Origin: Alloprevotella sp.
GTDB lineage: Bacteria > Bacteroidota > Bacteroidia > Bacteroidales > Bacteroidaceae
Assembly: GCA_017477205.1 (NCBI GenBank)
Contig: JAFUXE010000026.1
Span: 1-39,508 of the forward strand
DNA: 39,508 nucleotides
Direction: 5' to 3'
Both the position numbers and the translations under genes were made by a program. Below, one piece after another: positions 24,292 to 34,532 of this stretch. Positions within the stretch are counted from its first letter, which is position 1. Each line of letters begins with the position of its first letter. The notes under the pieces were generated by a model. That model did not search any database and was not told the DNA's origin. It was given only the letters and a program-made list of their open reading frames with translations.

Positions 24292-24735
24292 TCACTGGCA
24301 GCGTACGGGGATTTTCTCCACGCGCCGCTGGTGGCGTCCGCCCTCGAAAGGCGTGTCCAGAAAGGCGTCAAGGCAGTGTGCGGCTTCCCCGGTGCTGATG
24401 AAGCGTCCGGGAAGGCAGAGCACGTTGGCATCGTTGTGCTGGCGTGCGAGGCGTGCGATTTCCTCTGCCCAGACGAGGGCGGCGCGCACGCTCTGGTGCT
24501 TGTTCAGCGTGATGGCGATGCCTTCGCCGGAGCCGCAGACGGCGATGCCGCGTGCCACTTCTCCCCGTTCAAGGCCTTCCGCCAGGGCGTGGGCATAGTC
24601 GGGATAGTCGCAACTCTCCTCCGTAAGCGTTCCGTAGTCCTTGAAGTCCAGGCCGCGTGCGGCCAGGTGCTGCTTGACAAACTGTTTCATTGCGTAGCCG
24701 GCGTGGTCGCTGGCGAGTCCTATGGTTTTCTCCAT
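24292..24735 (-). CDS. rpiB: Ribose-5-phosphate isomerase B
   Basis: 147 residues. Interconverts ribose 5-phosphate and ribulose 5-phosphate in the pentose phosphate pathway. RpiB/LacAB fold: IGLASDHAGYAMKQFVKQHL (phosphate-binding DHAG), SCDYPDYAHALAEGLERGEV, the catalytic Cys in GIAVCGSGEGIAITLNKH, then HNDANVLCLPGRFIS and the C-terminal PFEGGRHQRRVEKI. Starts 37 bp after the EcsC-family gene on the same strand; the AT-rich gap (24736-24772) may hold a promoter but none is convincing. Confidence 0.95.
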   Translation of the reverse strand: MEKTIGLASDHAGYAMKQFVKQHLAARGLDFKDYGTLTEESCDYPDYAHALAEGLERGEVARGIAVCGSGEGIAITLNKHQSVRAALVWAEEIARLARQHNDANVLCLPGRFISTGEAAHCLDAFLDTPFEGGRHQRRVEKIPVRCQ

Positions 24736-24772
24736 GTTTGCTTATATAATATATATAATAATGTGTGTTTTT

Positions 24773-25897
24773 CTATGAACTGCATCCCGTCAAAAACTCA
24801 TCCACATCCTGCGGCGAATAGCCCAGTTCCCGGGAAATCTTGTTCAGATAGATTTTTGCCGTGACGGAAATTTTGTCGGAAAGGCGTATGGTCTCCACCA
24901 GGAGGCGCATGAGGCGCGTGGAGTTCACGGGGTCTTCGCGGAAAGGCGCGAAGTCCACCTTGAACGTGCGCTGATGGTAGAAGGCTTCAAGGATGTCCGC
25001 CTTTTCCGCATCCTCCAGGGAGGTGTGCTCCAGCTGCTTGCGGAGGAAGTCATGCTTGCGGCGCGTTTCGCTGTCGTCCATCAGGGCCATGTTGACCAGT
25101 GCGCGCATGGCCAGCCGCTCCAGCTGCTCGTTCTCCGAGGCGGCCTGTTGGGCTTCGGCTGCGATGTCGGCATCGGAGAACTGCATTTCGAGCTGTCCTT
25201 GCAGGGCGCGCTGCAGGCGGCGTGCGCCGGGATAGAAGGTGGCATAGGTGACGCCGCCCGAGACGATGCCGCCCAGGAGTGGGATAAAGCGTCCGAAGGT
25301 CTTCGTGAAGCTCGACTTGGAAAGATCCACGCCGATGCGCTTCGCCACTTGCTTCACGATGGGGTAATAGACGGTGCGGGTGAGGGCTTGCTGCGGCATC
25401 TTCTTCGCCACTTGCAGGGCGAGGTCGCGGGAAATGTCGCGCACGGCATCGCGCGCCAGCTTCGCTCCCATCATGATGCCCACGAAGAGTGTCAGCATGT
25501 CCGTCGCGTCCTCCGTCAGGTGCCCTTTCTCGTCGCGCATGTCGGGGAAGCCGTAGAGGTAGGCCATCTTCTGCGCCAGCACGAACACGTGGAAATAGTA
25601 TTGTGCAAGGTCGGCGGGAATGGAGGCCACGATGGCAGGTCCTCCCGGAAGGCCGGTGACGGTGGAAAGCGTGGTGACGGTGGCCGTGTGGTATGTGATT
25701 GCGCCGGAGGCAATCCTGTCAAGAGCCTCACGTTCCACGAATGCCGCCGGACTTCCCTCAACGATGAGCGAAAGCTTGTCCTCTTCTGCCACGTCGCGCA
25801 AAGCCCCCAGCAGGTAGGCCTCGCGATCTACGGCCACGCCGGGAATGGCGAGGGCTGCCTTCATGATGCGGTTCCAAAGGGTTACGTCTTTTGCCAT
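24773..25897 (-). CDS. EcsC family protein
   Basis: 374 residues. Central region has the EcsC family pattern: AITYHTATVTTLSTVTGLPG, GGPAIVASIPADLAQYYFH, VFVLAQKMAYLYGFPDM, FVGIMMGAKLARDAV and GVDLSKSSFTKTFGRFIPLL, GGIVSGGVTYATFYPGARRL, with three moderately hydrophobic Gly/Ala-rich helices that may associate with membrane. The C-terminal 120 residues are charged and helical, resembling a TerB-like tellurite-resistance domain (ADILEAFYHQRTFK). EcsC was named from a Bacillus ABC-exporter locus; its biochemical role is not known. Probably cotranscribed with rpiB. Confidence 0.8.
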   Translation of the reverse strand: MAKDVTLWNRIMKAALAIPGVAVDREAYLLGALRDVAEEDKLSLIVEGSPAAFVEREALDRIASGAITYHTATVTTLSTVTGLPGGPAIVASIPADLAQYYFHVFVLAQKMAYLYGFPDMRDEKGHLTEDATDMLTLFVGIMMGAKLARDAVRDISRDLALQVAKKMPQQALTRTVYYPIVKQVAKRIGVDLSKSSFTKTFGRFIPLLGGIVSGGVTYATFYPGARRLQRALQGQLEMQFSDADIAAEAQQAASENEQLERLAMRALVNMALMDDSETRRKHDFLRKQLEHTSLEDAEKADILEAFYHQRTFKVDFAPFREDPVNSTRLMRLLVETIRLSDKISVTAKIYLNKISRELGYSPQDVDEFLTGCSS

Positions 25898-25953
25898 AGC
25901 TGTTTGTTGCGTTATTGTATTGAAATGATGCGTTCCCGTTTTTGACGCGGGTC

Positions 25954-26355
25954 TTATGTGATGTTTCTTGTCTGTTGTTCGTGCAGGAAGTCGCGCCCCA
26001 GGCAGGTTGCTTCCTGCTCAAACCGCTTCTCTGCGTGGCGGCGGGGATTTCTCAGGAGGCTCCATACGCTGGGAATGGCAACGCAGAAGACGTAGCGCAG
26101 GTGGCCGATGCTTTTCTCCTGTAGGTAGTGGCCGTATTCGTGCGCATAGTCTGTGACGCAGAAGCCTTCTTTCTGCCAGCGCCGTCCGATGTGGATGTGG
26201 CCGAAAAGCTGGAAGGCGGCGTACGGGGGCATGTACCATCCGCCCACGTGCGTCCTCACGCCCCGGAAGAGGATTTCCTTTCCCGTTGCGCGGCTTCGGA
26301 AGAGCGTTCCCTCCCTGCCGTTTCGCAGTATGCCGTCTTCGATTTCGATGTTCAT
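25954..26355 (-). CDS. Small HExxH-motif protein downstream of mutL
   Basis: 133 residues from ATG 26355; the longer upstream frame is the mutL shadow. Contains a zinc-protease-like motif HEYGHYLQEKSIG (HExxH, residues about 80-92) after an all-beta N-terminal part (LFRSRATGKEILFRG, FQLFGHIHIGRRW), followed by a hydrophobic stretch (YVFCVAIPSVWSLL). A third zinc ligand may be Glu or His in HAEKRFEQEAT. Proteins of this kind are described in Bacteroidetes as uncharacterised; protease activity is an inference from the motif. It starts 7 bp after the mutL stop, so is the last gene of the guaB-mutL operon. Confidence 0.7.
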   Translation of the reverse strand: MNIEIEDGILRNGREGTLFRSRATGKEILFRGVRTHVGGWYMPPYAAFQLFGHIHIGRRWQKEGFCVTDYAHEYGHYLQEKSIGHLRYVFCVAIPSVWSLLRNPRRHAEKRFEQEATCLGRDFLHEQQTRNIT

Positions 26356-26362
26356 GGCGGAT

Positions 26363-28180
26363 TCAGTGTTTGAACATGCCGTCAATCTCCTCCAGCGTGA
26401 TCTGCTGGAAGACGGAATGTCCGTCCGGCGTGTAGGCCGGCGTCTGGCAAGCGTAGAGGCTGGCGATGAGATGCTGCATCTCCTCTGCCGAAAGTTCCAC
26501 GCCGACGGGCATGGCGGCACGGCGGGCAAGGGAAAGTGCCATGCGGCGGCTTGTCTCCGTATCGCCCCCAGCATCCACTTCCGCCAGGGCGTCGCCGATG
26601 ACGTTCTGGAGCAGCACGGCGGGGTCGAGCCCCTCCGTGCCGAAGGGTACGCCGCGCAGCAGGAAGGCGTCGGCCTCCGTCGGTGTGAGTTCGAAGCCCA
26701 GGGTCTTCAGCGTGGTGAGGTTGGCCTTGAGGAATGCCGCCTCGGCGGGCGACAGCGAGACCTCTTGCGGGAACAGCAGTCCCTGGGAAAGGCTGCGCTT
26801 GCTCTCCGCAGAGTTGGCGTATTGCTCGTACAGGATGCGCAGGTGTGCGCGGCGGATGTCGATGAGCGTCAGGTTGGAGGCTTCGGAAGCCACGGCGATG
26901 TATTTTCCGCCGAGCTGGAAGGCGGCTCCTGCGGTGCTCTTCTCCTGTGCGGGCGTTTGCATGCCGAAGTCAGGGAGCGTCTGCGGGGCTGGCGGTTCGC
27001 CCTGGGCGGTATCGCCTGTGGGCATGCCCTCAAATTCGTTGCGCGCCCGGGCGTATGCGGAGAGCAGGGCCGCGTTTGCCTCGCGGTGCGGACGCGCGGG
27101 CGGCGTTGCTGCCTGCGGACGTGCCATCCTGACGGGAGCAAGGGGAATGTCCGGCTTGTTCTGCGTGTCGAAGTCGATGGTCGGTATCGCGCTGTGGCGG
27201 CTTAGGGCATCGCGCACGGCGGCAAGCAGAATCTGCCAGACCATCTGCTCGTCCTGGAATTTTATCTCCGTCTTCGTGGGATGAATGTTCACGTCGATGC
27301 GTTCCGGTTGCATCTCGAAGTTGATGAAAAAGGGCACGGCGTCGCCTTCAGGGATGAGCCACTCATAGGCTGCGGCCACAGCCTTGGCAAAATAGGGATG
27401 GCGCATGTAGCGTCCGTTGGTGAAGAAGAACTGGCGCGCGCCTTTTTTCTTGGAACTCTCGGGACTGCCCACGAAGCCGCTGATGCGTGCCAGTTCCGTG
27501 TCCACGGACAGGGGAATGAGCTGCGCGGACTGTTTGCGCCCGAAGATGCCCGCGATGCGCTGGTGGAAGTTGGCAGCCGGCAGGTCGAGGACGAGGGCGT
27601 CCTGGTTGAAAAGCTTGAAGGCGACGCTGGGGTGGGCGAGGGCAATGCGCTCGAACTCCGTCATGATGTTCGCCATCTCTGTCTGGTTGCTTTTCAGGAA
27701 CTTCCGCCTCACGGGGATGTTGAAGAACAGGTTGCGGACGCAGAAGTTGGCGCCGACGGGACAGCTGACGGGCGTTTGCTCCACCAGCCTGCTGCCTTCG
27801 ATGCGCAGGCATACGCCGAGTTCCTGTGCCGCCGTGCGTGTGCGCAGCTCCACCTGCGCTACGGCAGCGATGGAGGCCAGGGCTTCTCCCCGGAATCCCA
27901 TGGTGCGAAGCGCAAAGAGGTCTGTGGCCTGGCTGATTTTCGACGTGGCGTGGCGTTCAAAAGCCAGGCGCGCATCGGTTTCGCTCATGCCGCAGCCGTT
28001 GTCAATGACCTGGATGGAGGACTTTCCCGCGTCCGTCACGACAACCTGCACAAGGCTCGCTCCCGCGTCGATGGCGTTTTCGACGAGTTCCTTGATGACG
28101 GAGGACGGCCGCTGAATGACCTCTCCGGCAGCAATCTGGTTGGCTACGGAATCGGGTAGGAGATGGATGATGTCGCTCAT
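26363..28180 (-). CDS. mutL: DNA mismatch repair protein MutL
   Basis: 605 residues. Couples MutS mismatch recognition to strand incision. N-terminal GHKL ATPase: KELVENAIDAGA, VIDNGCGM, TMGFRGEALASIAAV, and the transducer domain with RQFFFTNGRYMRHP. The middle (360-410) is a Pro/Ala-rich linker. The C-terminal dimerisation/nuclease domain has IDIRRAHLRILYEQY at the site where nicking MutL proteins carry DQHA(x)2E(x)4E: Asp-Ile-Arg instead of Asp-Gln-His. It ends with PDGHSVFQQITLEEID. Whether it nicks DNA is therefore open. Starts 3 bp after the OstA-like stop. Confidence 0.95.
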   Translation of the reverse strand: MSDIIHLLPDSVANQIAAGEVIQRPSSVIKELVENAIDAGASLVQVVVTDAGKSSIQVIDNGCGMSETDARLAFERHATSKISQATDLFALRTMGFRGEALASIAAVAQVELRTRTAAQELGVCLRIEGSRLVEQTPVSCPVGANFCVRNLFFNIPVRRKFLKSNQTEMANIMTEFERIALAHPSVAFKLFNQDALVLDLPAANFHQRIAGIFGRKQSAQLIPLSVDTELARISGFVGSPESSKKKGARQFFFTNGRYMRHPYFAKAVAAAYEWLIPEGDAVPFFINFEMQPERIDVNIHPTKTEIKFQDEQMVWQILLAAVRDALSRHSAIPTIDFDTQNKPDIPLAPVRMARPQAATPPARPHREANAALLSAYARARNEFEGMPTGDTAQGEPPAPQTLPDFGMQTPAQEKSTAGAAFQLGGKYIAVASEASNLTLIDIRRAHLRILYEQYANSAESKRSLSQGLLFPQEVSLSPAEAAFLKANLTTLKTLGFELTPTEADAFLLRGVPFGTEGLDPAVLLQNVIGDALAEVDAGGDTETSRRMALSLARRAAMPVGVELSAEEMQHLIASLYACQTPAYTPDGHSVFQQITLEEIDGMFKH

Positions 28181-28183
28181 TGG

Positions 28184-29839
28184 TCAGAAAGTCTGTAGGG
28201 GAGCCTGTCGGCGCTTCACGTTTCGCAGGCGTTTTTCCGCATTCTTCGGCCGCCAGTTGAAGACGTCGGCCTTGTCCACGGGCCGCAGGGCCTCAAACCA
28301 AGCGAAGGTGGGCAGGTAGGTGCGCTCCGGCGGCGCCGTGCCAAGCGGATAGAGCGTGGCTTCGGGCTTCGGAAATGCCGTGACACGCAGCAGCTTGCGG
28401 TCGCGCATCAGCATGCGCACCTTTGCGGCTTCGGCATAGTTGTGGTAGAGTATCGTGCTGTCGTTTTCCAGCGGGAACATGATGGTGCAGACGTTGCCGT
28501 CGAAGGCGGCAGAAGCCAGTTCACCGTTGGGCAGGAAGTAGGCGCGCATGAGCCGCGCCGCCACCTGGTTATAGTGTACGGAGTCCAGGCGTTCCACAAG
28601 CAGCGTCTGGTCGATGACGTGGATGCTGTCCACCGTGGAATCGTTGAGGAAGGCGTGTATCTGCTCTCCCAGGACCTGCCGCTCGTCCGTCCAGACGATG
28701 GGGTCGCGGAACATGCGCAGGCACTGGTCCTGCGTGGTGTAGATGAGGGAGTCGCAGACCGCCTGCACGTCGGTGCGGAAAGCGCGCACGTGATAGTATC
28801 CCTTCAGGGTGCGCTGCAGGGAGTCCGTCTTCGTGTTGTAGCTGAAGAGCCGCAGCGTGTCGCCGTGGACGTAGAGCGTGTCCTTGCCGTTTGAATAGTC
28901 CGTGACGAGGGCGTGCCCCGTGACGAAGGACGAATCGCGGCGTGCCGCCTTGTCCTCGTACATCTCGCAATGGTCGCCTTCGAGGATGGCCTTGTTCTGG
29001 CGGTCGATGCAATAGACATTCCCGTATGCGCGCATGACGCCGGACTGTTTGTCGTAGAAGACGCGGTCTGCTTCCATGCGCACTTGCCTCGTGGGATTGT
29101 TCAGGATGGAGCGTTCGTGGAGTTCCACTACCTCGGAATCCGTGTTGTAGTCGCCGCTGGTGGTGTAGATGTTGTAGTCGCCGCTGTAGATGTTTGACTT
29201 GCCGACTACTTTCGCCTCTTTCGTCCGCGTGTTGTAGTGGAATTCGTCCGATACGAGCTCGTCCTTTCCGTTGTTCAGGTGTACTTGATAGCGGAAGATG
29301 GCTTGCCGCGTGTCCGTGTGGTACTCGCCGAAGTTGGACGTCAGCACGTTGTCGCCGTCAACAAGCTTTCCGCCGTGGTCGTAGGTGATGTACTTCGAGC
29401 GGGCATTGTAGAAGAGGCTGTCGGAATAGAGGCGCTGCTGGCGATGGCGCACCTCGACGTCGCCCTTGCGGTTGCGCATGTATGCCGTCTCCGAGAAGCC
29501 GTCGTAGGAGAGGCGCTCGCCGGTGATGGAAAGCGTGTCGCCCTGCGTGATGCGCACGTGGCCGAAGGCTTCGAAGGACTTGCTGGTCTGATAGTACACG
29601 GCGCTGTCGCACACCATGCGCATGCCGGCATGGCGGAAGGCGATGTGCCCCTTCAGGCGTTGTGCGTCGGGCATTTCGAACTGGTCGTGGATGATTTCGT
29701 CTGCATGTTCCAGCACGATGGGGGCATCCGCGCCGCGCCGCGAGCCGTTTTGCGCCTGGGCGAGGGTGGGGAAGAGACAGAGAAGTCCTAACAGTACGAT
29801 TAGGACTTCCCGGAAGTTATGTCTTTGAGGGCTTTGCAA
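28184..29839 (-). CDS. OstA-like LPS-transport related protein
   Basis: 551 residues from a TTG start at 29839, needed to include the signal peptide (REVLIVLLGLLCLFPTLAQA, cleavage before QN). Then OstA/LptA-like beta-jellyroll repeats: VLEHADEIIHDQFEMPDAQR, LKGHIAFRHAGMRMVCDSAV, with further strands of the type DSLFYNARSKYITYDHGGKL and NVYCIDRQNKAILEG across the whole length. Family members carry lipopolysaccharide across the periplasm. Bacteroidota have this long OstA-like protein next to surA and mutL. The exact partner set is not shown here. 10 bp after surA. Confidence 0.85.
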   Translation of the reverse strand: MQSPQRHNFREVLIVLLGLLCLFPTLAQAQNGSRRGADAPIVLEHADEIIHDQFEMPDAQRLKGHIAFRHAGMRMVCDSAVYYQTSKSFEAFGHVRITQGDTLSITGERLSYDGFSETAYMRNRKGDVEVRHRQQRLYSDSLFYNARSKYITYDHGGKLVDGDNVLTSNFGEYHTDTRQAIFRYQVHLNNGKDELVSDEFHYNTRTKEAKVVGKSNIYSGDYNIYTTSGDYNTDSEVVELHERSILNNPTRQVRMEADRVFYDKQSGVMRAYGNVYCIDRQNKAILEGDHCEMYEDKAARRDSSFVTGHALVTDYSNGKDTLYVHGDTLRLFSYNTKTDSLQRTLKGYYHVRAFRTDVQAVCDSLIYTTQDQCLRMFRDPIVWTDERQVLGEQIHAFLNDSTVDSIHVIDQTLLVERLDSVHYNQVAARLMRAYFLPNGELASAAFDGNVCTIMFPLENDSTILYHNYAEAAKVRMLMRDRKLLRVTAFPKPEATLYPLGTAPPERTYLPTFAWFEALRPVDKADVFNWRPKNAEKRLRNVKRRQAPLQTF

Positions 29840-29849
29840 GAGCTTCAGG

Positions 29850-31223
29850 TCATTTGATCCAGCCTTCGTAGCGGAAGCTGCAGCTCCGCCATTCGGGCTT
29901 GATGCGTACGTATGTGGACTTCACCTTCTCGCGCACCCAGCGCTCCAGCTTTTCCTCGCAGCGGCGCTGATAGACCACGTCGCGCAGCGTCTGGAAGTCG
30001 TCCGTCGTGTTGGCGGGGTGCGCGTCGATGCGGTTTTTCAGGCGCACGATGGCGCAGATTTGCTGTCCTTTCTCGTTTGTCATGACGAATGCGCGGGAGA
30101 TTTGTCCCACCTTCAGCGTGTCTACGACCTTTGCGATGTCCTGGTTGAGCTGCTTCATCTCGAAGCGCGACGTCGGCGGGATGCGCGGATGCGGGGAATA
30201 GAAGAGCAGGCCGTTGTTCAGGCGCGTGTCCTTGTCCTCGCTGAGCTGCAGGGCTGCAATGTCGAAGGAGAATTTGCCCGCACGGATGTCGTCGGCAATG
30301 GAGTCGAGGCGGGCGTTGGCTTTCTGGAAGGTGCTGTCGGGTATCTGCGGGCGCAGGAGGATGTGGCGCACCTTCACCTTGTCGCCTCTTTTGTCAACGA
30401 GCTGCATGATGTGGTAGCCGAACTCCGTCTTGACGATTGTCGACACCTTCTTCGGGTCGTTGAGGCTGAAGGCCACGTTGCTGAACTCGGGGACGAGCTC
30501 CTTGCGCGCCATGTAGTCCAGTTCGCCGCCCCGGCTGGCGGAGACTTCGTCCTCGGAGTTGAAGCGGGCGAGCGTGGAGAACTGTATCTCTCCGGCATTC
30601 ACGCGCCGTGCATACTCGTGGAGCTGGTTTTCCACGCGTTCCACTTCCTCGCGCGTGGGTTGCGGCTGGCTCGTGATGATTTGCACTTCCACGCAGGTGG
30701 GGATTTGCGGCAGGCTGTCAGCGGGGAAGTCCTTGAAATAGTCGCGCACTTCCGCCGGCGTTACCTTTATGTTCTCCGTGAGCTTGCGCTGCTCTTCCTG
30801 GATGCGCATCTGGTCGCGCTCGGAGCGCACGAGCATTTCCCGTATCTGCGCCACGGAGCGGTGGGCGACGGCTTCGAGGTTCTCGCGCGAGCCGTAGGTC
30901 CGGATGAAGTCGGAGATGCGTTCGCTGACGGCCGCCATCACTTCCGTTTCCGTGATGTCGATGCTGTCCAGGTCGGCCTGGTGGAGGTAGAGCTTCTGCA
31001 CGGCGATTTGTTCCGGCACCGTGCAATAGGCGTTTTCTATGGGAGCGTTGCTGGCCTTTGCCTGCATGATGTAGTCCTCAACGTCGGAAAGCAGGATGGG
31101 GTCGTCGCCGACCACCCATACCACCTCGTCGATGACGTTCGGCTCGCTTTGTGCGCGCAGGCTTGCGGGAAGTGCGGCGCAGAAGAGGGCGAGGCAAGGC
31201 AGCAAACGTTGCATTCGTAGCAT
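29850..31223 (-). CDS. surA: SurA-like peptidyl-prolyl isomerase
   Basis: 457 residues (alternative start at 31214). Signal peptide (MQRLLPCLALFCAALPASLR, cleavage near AQS), SurA N-terminal chaperone helices (NVIDEVVWVVGDDPILLSDV, NLEAVAHRSVAQIREML), then two parvulin domains: the first around ARFNSEDEVSASRGGELDYM and TEFGYHIMQLVDKRG, the second around VKVRHILLRPQIPDSTFQKA. Assists outer-membrane protein folding in the periplasm. Follows ppiC by 43 bp; part of the guaB-mutL operon. Confidence 0.9.
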   Translation of the reverse strand: MLRMQRLLPCLALFCAALPASLRAQSEPNVIDEVVWVVGDDPILLSDVEDYIMQAKASNAPIENAYCTVPEQIAVQKLYLHQADLDSIDITETEVMAAVSERISDFIRTYGSRENLEAVAHRSVAQIREMLVRSERDQMRIQEEQRKLTENIKVTPAEVRDYFKDFPADSLPQIPTCVEVQIITSQPQPTREEVERVENQLHEYARRVNAGEIQFSTLARFNSEDEVSASRGGELDYMARKELVPEFSNVAFSLNDPKKVSTIVKTEFGYHIMQLVDKRGDKVKVRHILLRPQIPDSTFQKANARLDSIADDIRAGKFSFDIAALQLSEDKDTRLNNGLLFYSPHPRIPPTSRFEMKQLNQDIAKVVDTLKVGQISRAFVMTNEKGQQICAIVRLKNRIDAHPANTTDDFQTLRDVVYQRRCEEKLERWVREKVKSTYVRIKPEWRSCSFRYEGWIK

Positions 31224-31266
31224 ATTCGGACGCTTTTAGTTGGTGTCTGGTGAAGTTGCAGGCAGC

Positions 31267-32703
31267 TTAGTGCTTGTTTACGGTCTTGAGAGCCTCGGGG
31301 AACATGCGTACGACGTACTTGTCGCGCAGGCTTTCGACCCACTTGCGCTCGTTCTCCTGCTGTACGTCGTTCTCCACCTCGGCCTTGGCGTCAAGGTAGG
31401 TGCGGGGCTGCTTCAGCTTGCGTCCCGTTACGTCGCTCAGGGGGAAGCGCGCGTTAGGCGTCAGCTCCTTCTTCTCGCCAAACGTGTAGCGGTCGATGTA
31501 CTTATTCTCGCCTTTGTGGACAAGATAAGGGCCTGTCACCATGACCACTACGCTGTCCTTGTTAATCTGTTCCTTCACGATGGTCTTCCAGTCGCTGTCG
31601 GCGGCGTCGCGCAGCAGCTTCTTGGCATTCTTGAGGGCTTTCTTGTTCTTGGCTTGCAGGACGAAACCCTTGAAGTGGGGCTCGCTCCAGGCGTAGCGCG
31701 GGCGGTTGTGGCGGAAATAAGCCTCGAGGGCTTCCGTGTCGGCCTTGGAGGGATCCCAAACCTGTGCCTTGCTGATTTCGTAGAGCAGGAGTCCGTCGTG
31801 GTATTCCTGTACCAGGTAGCGGAGTTCGGGGTTGTCAAGATGGGCTTCCAGCACGCTGTCCAGCACTTCCTCGCGGGTGAGGCGTCCGTTGCTGGCATCC
31901 ACAATCTGCTGGATGCGGTGTTCGGCGGAGGCTTCCTCGATGTTCTGCTGTTTCAGCGATCGGATGATTTGCGGGCGGAGCTCTTCGAAGGGCTCGAGCT
32001 GCTTGCGTTCCAGCATCTTGATGATGTGATAGCCCACTTTTGAAAGCACGGGCTTGGACATCTGGCCGGGCTGCAGCTCGTAGGCTGCGTCCTCAAACTC
32101 CTTCAGGGTGGCACCGGGGCCTATCCAGGGCAGCGAGCCGCCGCGTTCTGCGGAGCCCGGGTCCTTGGAGTGCTCGGCGGCCATCGTGGCGAAGTCCGCG
32201 CCGGCAAGCAGGGCCTCGTAGATGGAGTCCACCTTTGCCTTTGCGGCCTGCTGCTCGGCCTCGTCGGCACGCTGGGAAAGCAGGATGAGGATGTGGGCGG
32301 GGCGGATGAGCTCCTTGCCGTCCAGCTGCTTCTCGTAGCGGTCATAGATGTCCCTGGCAACGGAGTCAATGAACGTTTCGTCCACCATGTAGGGCGTGAG
32401 CTGCATGTCGCGGTAGGTGAGGAATTCCTCGCGGTAGGCCTTCGCCGTGTCCATGTGGAGGGCCTCGGCCTCAATGACCTTGAGCTTGTAGTTGGCGAAC
32501 ATCTCGGCGTATTCCTCCACGCTCTTTTCTTCCACAGCGCCCTGTACGTTGCTGTTCTTGTTGTAGCTGTATTCAAATTCGGAGCGCGTGACGGGCACGC
32601 CGTTCACGGTCATGACAACGGGGTCGTCGGCCGTCGTCTGTGCGCCTGCCGTTGCTGCGGAAACCAGCAGCATGGCGGTGCAGATAAGTTTGAAAGTTTT
32701 CAT
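31267..32703 (-). CDS. Periplasmic parvulin-type peptidyl-prolyl isomerase
   Basis: 478 residues. Signal peptide (MKTFKLICTAMLLVSAATAG, cleavage after AQT), then VMTVNGVPVTRSEFEYSYNK as in SurA/PpiD-like N-termini, a parvulin domain (residues about 130-245: RPAHILILLSQ, ADFATMAAEHSKDPGSAERG, SKVGYHIIKMLERK) and a long C-terminal half (SEPHFKGFVLQAKNKKALKN) typical of the second PPIase in Bacteroidota guaB operons. Likely an outer-membrane protein folding factor acting beside SurA. Confidence 0.9.
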   Translation of the reverse strand: MKTFKLICTAMLLVSAATAGAQTTADDPVVMTVNGVPVTRSEFEYSYNKNSNVQGAVEEKSVEEYAEMFANYKLKVIEAEALHMDTAKAYREEFLTYRDMQLTPYMVDETFIDSVARDIYDRYEKQLDGKELIRPAHILILLSQRADEAEQQAAKAKVDSIYEALLAGADFATMAAEHSKDPGSAERGGSLPWIGPGATLKEFEDAAYELQPGQMSKPVLSKVGYHIIKMLERKQLEPFEELRPQIIRSLKQQNIEEASAEHRIQQIVDASNGRLTREEVLDSVLEAHLDNPELRYLVQEYHDGLLLYEISKAQVWDPSKADTEALEAYFRHNRPRYAWSEPHFKGFVLQAKNKKALKNAKKLLRDAADSDWKTIVKEQINKDSVVVMVTGPYLVHKGENKYIDRYTFGEKKELTPNARFPLSDVTGRKLKQPRTYLDAKAEVENDVQQENERKWVESLRDKYVVRMFPEALKTVNKH

Positions 32704-32737
32704 TAGTCTATTTGGTTGTCGTTTTTCTTACGTGTTT

Positions 32738-34231
<1,494 letters not shown>

Positions 34232-34245
34232 TTATAAATTTGCGC

Positions 34246-34277
34246 GCAAAAATACGGAAAATCGTCCATACGTCCAA
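34246..34277 (-). promoter_or_regulatory. Promoter of the guaB-mutL operon
   Basis: Minus-strand TTG (34277-34275), 21-bp spacer, TATTTTTG (34253-34246). The palindrome GCGCGC overlaps the downstream side of the -7 box. Confidence 0.75.
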
Positions 34278-34352
34278 CGCTTCCTTGTCATAAAATACCT
34301 TAATCCGGCGAAATCTTCCCTCCGGACTGCGCCGCCAAGGCTTCGTAATCGC

Positions 34353-34440
34353 AAACCACCGCCGTGGGACGAAGAAACCACCGCGGTGAAATGAAAAAAC
34401 CACCGACGTGGGATATAGAAACCACCGCGGTGGTTTATGG
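34353..34440. repeat. Four 22-bp dyad repeats
   Basis: AAACCACCG recurs at 34353, 34375, 34397 and 34419, exact 22-bp period. Each unit has the dyad CCACCGCGGTGG or a one-base variant; the last is a perfect 18-bp palindrome AAACCACCGCGGTGGTTT. It lies between the divergently placed 3' end of fkp and the 5' end of guaB, about 75 bp upstream of the guaB promoter. Nothing else is seen in 34278-34465. Confidence 0.9.
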
Positions 34441-34465
34441 TCGCGATGCCTTCAGGCGGTACAGG

Positions 34466-34498
34466 AAAAGCCCGCGAGGCTTGTGCCTGCGGGCTTTT
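34466..34498. terminator. Terminator of fkp (bidirectional)
   Basis: AAAAGCCCGC (34466-34475) and GCGGGCTTTT (34489-34498), with inner AGGC/GCCT pairs; T run on both strands. Confidence 0.85.
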
Positions 34499-34532
34499 GG
34501 GAGCGCCTTGTGCGCCGGTTGTCTGGCGGGAT

